A DNA stretch of 64,000 nucleotides from an uncultured Clostridia bacterium (GTDB taxonomy: Bacteria > Bacillota > Clostridia > TANB77 > CAG-508). Position numbers and translations under genes: made by a program. Positions within the stretch are counted from its first letter, which is position 1, and each line of letters starts with the position of its first letter. The stretch is taken from positions 62,001 to 126,000 of the forward strand of contig CAKMVZ010000005.1 in assembly GCA_928721915.1 (NCBI GenBank). The letters run 5' to 3'. Below, piece by piece: positions 59,070-64,000 of this stretch. The notes under the pieces are model-generated. The model saw nothing but the letters and a program-made list of their open reading frames with translations. It was not told the DNA's origin and did no database searches.

Positions 59070-61677
59070 ATGGCAGAAGTATCTGAAGAGGAAAAACAAG
59101 AGATTGAGGAGATGATTGATGGTTTAGTTAAACGAGCTAGAAAGGCATCAGAAGAATATAAAAAACTTGATCAAAAAACAGTAGATAATATTACAAAAGC
59201 AATGGCTATGGCCGGCTTGGATCATCATATGGAACTTGCTAAAATGGCTGTAGAAGAAACAAAAAGAGGTATTTATGAGGATAAAATAACTAAGAATATG
59301 TTTGCTACAGAGTATATTTATCATAGTATTAAATATGAAAAAACAGTAGGAGAGGTTGAATATAATGAAGAAGAAGGTTATAGCTTAGTTGCTGAACCAA
59401 TTGGTGTAATTGCAGGGGTTACTCCTGTTACAAACCCAACATCAACAACAATGTTTAAATCAATAATCTCAGCAAAAACAAGAAATGTTATAATTTTTGG
59501 ATTTCATCCATCAGCTCAAAAATGTTCTGTTGCAGCAGCTGAAATAGTAAAAAAAGCAGCAATAGAAGCTGGAGCTCCAGAAGATTGTATATTATGGATA
59601 GATAAACCTTCAATTACAGCTACATCAGCTTTGATGAATCATCCAGGAGTTGATTTAATATTAGCAACAGGTGGTTCTGGAATGGTAAAAAGTGCATATT
59701 CTTGTGGAAAACCAGCATTAGGTGTAGGACCACGGAAATGTACCTTGTTATATTGATAAAACTGCTAATTTAGAAGCTTCTGTAAATGATTTAGTAATGT
59801 CAAAATCATTTGATAATGGAATGATTTGTGCTTCTGAACAATCTGTTTTAGTAGATAATGAAATTACTGAAAAATTTGAGGAATTAATGAAAAAAGCAGG
59901 TTGCTATTTTGTAAATGAAGAAGAAAAAGCAAAATTACAAAAAGCAATGTTTAATAGTGAAACAAATAAATTAATTGGAGCAATTGCTGGTCAATCTCCA
60001 AAAAGAATTGCTGAACTTGCTGGTTTTGATATTCCAGATAAAACAAAAGTCTTAGTAGTTCCAGAAACTGGAATTGGAATTGAGCATCCATTTTCATCAG
60101 AAAAACTAAGTCCAGTTTTAGCTTATTATAAAGTAAATGGAGCAGAAGAGGGAATTGATAAGGCAGATAGATTAATTAAATTTAATGGAATGGGACATTC
60201 TGCAGTTATTCACTCAGAAGATGAAGAAACAATAAAGAAATTTTCTGAAACTGTAAAAGTAGGAAGAATTATAGTAAATTCTCCATCATCACATGGAGCT
60301 ATAGGAGATATTTATAATACAAATATGCCATCTCTTACATTAGGTTGCGGAACATTTGGAGGAAACACTACAACATCAAATGTTTCTTCAGTAAATTTAA
60401 TTAATTTAAAAAGAGTTGCAAAAAGGAGGGTTAATATGCAATGGTTTAAAGTTCCAGAAAAAATTTATTTTGAGCCAGGTTCAATAGCTTATTTAGAAAA
60501 AATGAAAGATATTACAAGAGCATTTATTGTTACAGATGAATCAATGGTAAAATTAGGATATGTTGATAAGATTTTATATCATTTAAGAAAAAGACAAAGC
60601 TATGTTCATTCAGAAATCTTTTCAGAAGTTGAACCAGACCCTTCTTTTGATACAATAAATAAAGGTGTAGAAGCAATGAAAAATTTTAATCCTGATGTGA
60701 TTATTGCATTAGGTGGAGGAAGTGCAATTGATGCAGCAAAGGGTATGTGGCTTTTTTACGAATATCCAGATGCTGATCCTGAAGGATTAAAATTAAAATT
60801 TATGGATATAAGAAAAAGAACATATAAATTTCCACCACTTGGAATCAAATGTAAAATGGTAGCAATTCCAACAACTTCTGGAACTGGTTCAGAAGTAACT
60901 TCTTTTGCAGTTATCACTGATAAAAAGAAAAATATAAAATATCCATTAGCAGATTATGAATTAACGCCAGATGTTGCAATAATTGACCCTGATTTAGTTT
61001 TAAGTTTACCACCAAAACAAACAGCAGATACTGGTATGGATGTTTTAACACATGCTATTGAAGCATATGTTTCAGTTATGGCTTCAGATTATACAGATGG
61101 TCTTTCTGAAAAAGCAGTAAGAATGGTATTTGAAAATTTAGAAGAAGCATATAAAAATGGAGCTCAAAATAAAGTAGCTCGTGAAAAAATGCATAATGCA
61201 AGTTGTATTGCAGGTATGTCATTTACAAACGCATTTTTAGGAGTTAACCATTCAATAGCGCATAAATTAGGAGGAGAATTCCATATACCACATGGTAGAG
61301 CAAATTCAATAATTTTACCATATGTTATAAAATACAATGGAAGTCAACCAACAAAATTTGTTTCATGGCCAAAATATGACCACTTTATTGCTGATGAAAA
61401 ATATGCATATCTTGCAAAAATGTTAGGACTTCCAGCTTCAACTAATGAAGAAGGTGTTTTAAGTTTAGCAAGAGCAGTAAGAGATTTAGCAGAAAAAGTA
61501 GGTGAACCTCTATCAATAAAAGATTGTGGAATTCCAGAAGCAGAATTTATGGCAAAATTAGATGATTTAGCAGAAAAAGCATTTTCAGATCAATGTACAA
61601 CTGTAAATCCAAGAGTTCCGTTAGTAGAAGAAATTAAACAAATATTAATAGATAGCTATTATGGAAACGAAGTATAA
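59070..61677 (+). CDS. adhE: AdhE, bifunctional aldehyde/alcohol dehydrogenase, +1 recoding at CGGA
   Basis: Converts acetyl-CoA to ethanol, regenerating NAD+. About 868 residues. N-terminal CoA-acylating ALDH domain: EPIGVIAGVTPVTNPTST near 112, break at CGGA 59733-59736 (GVGP-G-NVPCYIDKTANLEA), MICASEQSVL with the catalytic Cys. C-terminal iron alcohol dehydrogenase: GGGSAIDAAKGMW, PTTSGTGSEVTSFAV, GVNHSIAHKLGGEFHIPHGRAN with the iron-binding His residues. ATG 59070 has GAGGAGG upstream. Without recoding only about 225 residues of the first domain would be made. Confidence 0.96.
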
Positions 61678-61785
61678 ACAAAATATTACATTTTAATTAC
61701 ATTTTCTAAAAATATTGACAAAAAATGGATTATATTATAAAAATAATATAAGAAATTTTTAAGATTATAAAAGGAGATACTTAAG

Positions 61786-62088
61786 ATGGCAAAAGATAAA
61801 GAAAATGTAAATGAAAAACCTACTAAAAACTGGTTAACAACATTATTATTATGCTGGTTTCTTGGATTCTTTGGAGTTCATCGTTTATATGCAGGAAGAA
61901 TAGGAGAAGGCTTATTAATGCTTTATTGGACTGTTGTTTCAGCTTTAGTAACATACTTAAATGCATATTTAGGTTTAGCTTGCTTTGTAGGAGTTGGAGC
62001 AGTTGTTGTATATGACTTTATAATTATTGCAATGAAAAAATTCAAAGATTGCTATGGAAGAAATATAGCAGAAGAAAAATTAAATTAA
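61786..62088 (+). CDS. TM2-domain membrane protein
   Basis: 100 residues; TM2 domain with WFLGFFGVHRLYAGRIGEGLLML and the typical second helix, ending VVYDFIIIAMKKFKD. Function of TM2 proteins in bacteria is not established. RBS AAGGAG. Followed by terminator 62105-62134. Confidence 0.88.
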   Translation: MAKDKENVNEKPTKNWLTTLLLCWFLGFFGVHRLYAGRIGEGLLMLYWTVVSALVTYLNAYLGLACFVGVGAVVVYDFIIIAMKKFKDCYGRNIAEEKLN

Positions 62089-62104
62089 TAAATAATATTA
62101 AAAT

Positions 62105-62134
62105 CAAGAGCGGACTAAGGTTCGCTCTTTTTTT
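62105..62134. terminator. Terminator after TM2 gene
   Basis: AAGAGCGGAC-taag-GTTCGCTCTT plus T run. Confidence 0.88.
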
Positions 62135-62209
62135 TAGTTAAAAAACCTACTCTACAAAAATGGCAGAGTAGGAAAAGCAAGTTGGCTTTTTTTAAGAGGT
62201 TGGTAGTAA

Positions 62210-62491
62210 TTACTCATTATAGTCTACAATTGCAGCCTTAACCTCACGGATTTTTCTTTTTCTTCCAAAAAGAGGAAGTTTGTAGCCAACCCCAAAAAGA
62301 ATGCAATTATTTTCTGCATCTAATATATTTTTTTGGTAGTTAGTTGGCTGAAGTTCAGCTTTCTTCATGCAATCTTGTACAAAGAGCTGTGCTCCAATCC
62401 CAGTAAAAGCGTCAGCTGCGATGTAAATTTCATTTTTTAGTTTTTCAACTAAAAAAGTCCGTCCGTTTTTTGAAACAATTTTTTCTACCAT
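62210..62491 (-). CDS. Small unknown protein on minus strand, acquired-looking
   Basis: 93 residues, soluble (KNGRTFLVEKLKNEIYIAA start; C-terminal FGRKRKIREVKAAIVDYNE). Family not recognised. RBS AAGAGAGG. Contains an in-frame CGG (62461-62459, residue 12) read as arginine and is GC-richer than neighbours, like the other minus-strand singletons. The 304 bases upstream to the tRNA are very AT-rich with only the tRNA promoter. Confidence 0.65.
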   Translation of the reverse strand: MVEKIVSKNGRTFLVEKLKNEIYIAADAFTGIGAQLFVQDCMKKAELQPTNYQKNILDAENNCILFGVGYKLPLFGRKRKIREVKAAIVDYNE

Positions 62492-62754
62492 TTTTTCTAC
62501 CTCTCTTATAAAATTTATTTCTACATTGCTTCCACAATGAGATATATTAATTATAATTTATAAATTAATGAAAATCAAATTTTTAATAAATTGGTTTTTA
62601 CTAATTTTAATTAATTAAAATAAATAAAAAAATAATTATTAATCGAAAAGGTAAATTGTAAAATTAAAATAAATTTTGTAAAACTAAACTAAAATATATG
62701 ATTAAAAATCAAAAAATAAAAAAATTTAAAAAATAAAAAAATTTAAAAAAAGTA

Positions 62755-62783
62755 TTGCCAAATATAATTTTTTTTGTTATAAT
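62755..62783 (+). promoter_or_regulatory. Promoter of tRNA-Met
   Basis: TTGCCA 62755-62760, spacer 17, TATAAT 62778-62783, 12 bases before the tRNA. Confidence 0.75.
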
Positions 62784-62795
62784 ATTTCTTGTTAT

Positions 62796-62872
62796 GGCGA
62801 GATAGCTCAGTTGGCTAGAGCAACTGGTTCATACCCAGTGGGTCGAGGGTTCGAATCCCCCTCTCGCTACCA
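62796..62872 (+). tRNA. tRNA-Met (anticodon CAT), probably elongator
   Basis: 77-base cloverleaf GGCGAGATAGCTCAG ... CTCTCGCTACCA with loop TT-CAT-AC. The paired first base (G1-C72) and overall sequence match elongator rather than initiator tRNA; an Ile2 role by lysidine cannot be fully excluded from sequence alone. Confidence 0.93.
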
Positions 62873-62873
62873 G

Positions 62874-62905
62874 AAAAAAGACTAGAGTTTGCTCTAGTCT
62901 TTTTT
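62874..62905 (+). terminator. Terminator after tRNA-Met
   Basis: AAAAAAGACTAGAG-tttg-CTCTAGTCTTTTTT. Confidence 0.92.
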
Positions 62906-63086
62906 ACTTAATGGGCTGTATTTCATCTGAATAACAAGTCGCATTTTTGGCAACAAAATGAACATATTTTTGTGTCATAGTCAAAGTAGTATGACCTAAA
63001 ATTAGTTGTAAGCTTAGTGGGTCACCACCATTTAAGGAGAATAAAATGAAAGAGTTTTTGGTTTGCTTTTGCCAGCAAATGGTCAA
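62904..63086 (-). pseudogene. Tyrosine recombinase/integrase, C-terminal remnant
   Basis: The last about 45 codons show the phage-integrase end: NGGDPLSLQLILGHTTLTMTQKYVHF with the LGH box and nucleophile Tyr. The rest of the gene is missing. It abuts the 3' side of tRNA-Met, the usual site for integrases, so it marks a decayed mobile element. Confidence 0.8.
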
Positions 63087-63156
63087 TGTTTAAAGAACAA
63101 TTTGTTTTTTTCCTTGTTTGTGATAAAATAGTAAGCAATGAAAGCAAGGAGGTATT

Positions 63157-63522
63157 ATGAAAAAAATTTTAAAGATAATAGGAATAAGTATAATTGTTCT
63201 TTTTGCATTACTTTTTGCATTATTATATTGGGCGTTATTTGTGCAAGACAAGATTTTATATCCTAATGACTTATATATAAAAATGAATGAAATGGTGGAA
63301 AGTAAAAGCCTTATAGGTCTGTCAGAGACAGAACTTATAGAATTATTAGGAGAACCAAAATTTAAATCGGAAGAAAGAGTAAAATCTTATACATATAGTG
63401 CAGGCTCAACAGTTAAAAAAAATATTTTAGTTGGAGAGTATCAAGGAAGATATTATGACTTGCAAATAACTTTTGATGAAAATAGCAAAGTGAAATCTGC
63501 ATTAATACAACAAATACCATAA
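63157..63522 (+). CDS. Membrane-anchored SmpA/BamE-like domain protein
   Basis: 121 residues; N-terminal membrane helix (about 7-30) then an extracytoplasmic domain with GLSETELIELLGEPKF, the pattern of SmpA/OmlA (BamE-like) domains found also in Gram-positive lipoproteins. No lipobox Cys. RBS AAGGAGG. Function unknown. Confidence 0.7.
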   Translation: MKKILKIIGISIIVLFALLFALLYWALFVQDKILYPNDLYIKMNEMVESKSLIGLSETELIELLGEPKFKSEERVKSYTYSAGSTVKKNILVGEYQGRYYDLQITFDENSKVKSALIQQIP

Positions 63523-63608
63523 AATAATTAAGGTTAAATAATTCAATTATAAAATAAAAGCAAGTTATAATGAAGTGAACCAATGACAAATATAAAGTTC
63601 AAAAAATA

Positions 63609-63660
63609 GTGCACCATGTTTTTTATTAGAGTTAGTCTCTTTAAAAAAACATGGTGCAAT
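63609..63660 (-). terminator. Terminator of the truncated minus-strand gene
   Basis: GCACCATGTTTTTT and AAAAAAACATGGTGC form an inverted repeat just downstream of the stop at 63670. Confidence 0.7.
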
Positions 63661-63669
63661 TTGTTGCTT

Positions 63670-64000
63670 TTAGTACATCGATTCTCTGGCTTTGGCAGCT
63701 TCTTTTTTGTGAAGATCCTCAAACATGTCATATTCACGATCTGCCTTTTTCATTATTGCAGATGCTGTAAAATATCCACCGAAGATTGCAAGAATAAGAA
63801 CAAATATTGCACAAAGTACAACTATTGTTTCACTCTTTTTCTTGCCTTTTCCACCAAATAGAGCTTTAAAGACTCTACCAAAAGCACTAGGAGCGTTTCT
63901 GGCAACACTTATTGTATTATGAATCTGTGCATAAGTGTTCCATCCTGCGGTTAGTCCACTTGAAAGAGTTTTTTCTTCGAAAAAGCCTTTTAAACTTTTC
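63670..64000 (-). CDS. Membrane protein, 5' end outside window
   Basis: Open minus-strand frame running to the window edge; 109 C-terminal residues. A basic region (SAFGRVFKALFGGKGKKK) precedes one strong membrane helix (TIVVLCAIFVLILAIFGGYF) and a charged tail ending KARESMY. Codons are less AT-rich than in neighbours, like the other minus-strand genes. Function not recognised. Confidence 0.7.
   Translation of the reverse strand, partial: KSLKGFFEEKTLSSGLTAGWNTYAQIHNTISVARNAPSAFGRVFKALFGGKGKKKSETIVVLCAIFVLILAIFGGYFTASAIMKKADREYDMFEDLHKKEAAKARESMY

Noticed and set aside
4775..59736. Frame breaks as sequencing or assembly errors
   Set aside because: All 25 have the same sequence form (C before GGN), no homopolymer, different flanks, and hundreds of other GGA codons are untouched. 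Errors or decay would give varied indels. Still, raw reads should be examined.
4775..59736. Classical programmed +1 frameshifting of the prfB type
   Set aside because: No in-frame stop codon at the slip site, no consistent SD-like element upstream and no fixed P-site codon.

Overview
The window is strongly AT-rich, low-GC Gram-positive chromosome. Fermentation genes (adhE, pta, two ackA), a SUF iron-sulfur operon, type II fatty-acid synthesis genes with fabI, a GH57 branching enzyme, SMC and RqcH point to an anaerobic Firmicute, most likely an uncultured gut Clostridia-type organism. I cannot name a genus.

Layout: 1-6.1 kb, acetyl-CoA carboxylase and fatty-acid genes (accB end, membrane gene, fabZ, accC, accD, accA, fabI). 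6.3-9.4 kb, MacB-like ABC transporter. 9.4-18.6 kb, accessory region with two pilin-signal/lectin-like surface genes, DUF4160/DUF2442 pairs, an Rpn-type nuclease, a large palindromic repeat and an IS150-type insertion sequence. 18.6-29.4 kb, tRNA-Trp, MBL hydrolase, glycogen genes (GT4, GH57), YlbF, pta-ackA-ackA, rqcH. 29.5-32.4 kb, two exported proteins and a Rel-type alarmone synthetase. 32.4-39.3 kb, DtxR-type regulator, sufC-B-D-S-U, mnmA. 39.9-46.6 kb, PLP lyase, thyA, folA, heterodimeric ABC exporter. 46.6-51.5 kb, third surface gene and second Rpn nuclease with the same flanking repeats. 51.6-64 kb, smc, M23 peptidase, two unknown paralogues, adhE, TM2 protein, tRNA-Met, integrase remnant and a truncated membrane protein.

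The main result is a systematic recoding signal. Eighteen genes, mostly core metabolism, are each broken into two or more overlapping frames at 25 places. Every break has the same form: an in-frame CGG triplet where the protein resumes exactly one base later on GGN (22 CGGA, 2 CGGC, 1 CGGT). Reading CGGN as one glycine, or slipping +1 from CGG to GGN, restores the expected full-length protein each time. In the native AT-rich genes I found no in-frame CGG read as arginine. The only five in-frame CGG=Arg codons lie in four GC-richer minus-strand genes that look acquired. I infer that CGG is not a normal sense codon in this organism but a +1 frameshift or quadruplet-glycine signal used across growth-critical genes.

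Secondary points of interest: an (AC)11 tract that puts one surface gene out of frame (phase variation); GC-rich, hypervariable 3' ends on the three surface genes; a long hairpin between the Shine-Dalgarno sequence and the start codon of thyA; and a nested palindromic repeat family whose inner stem covaries.
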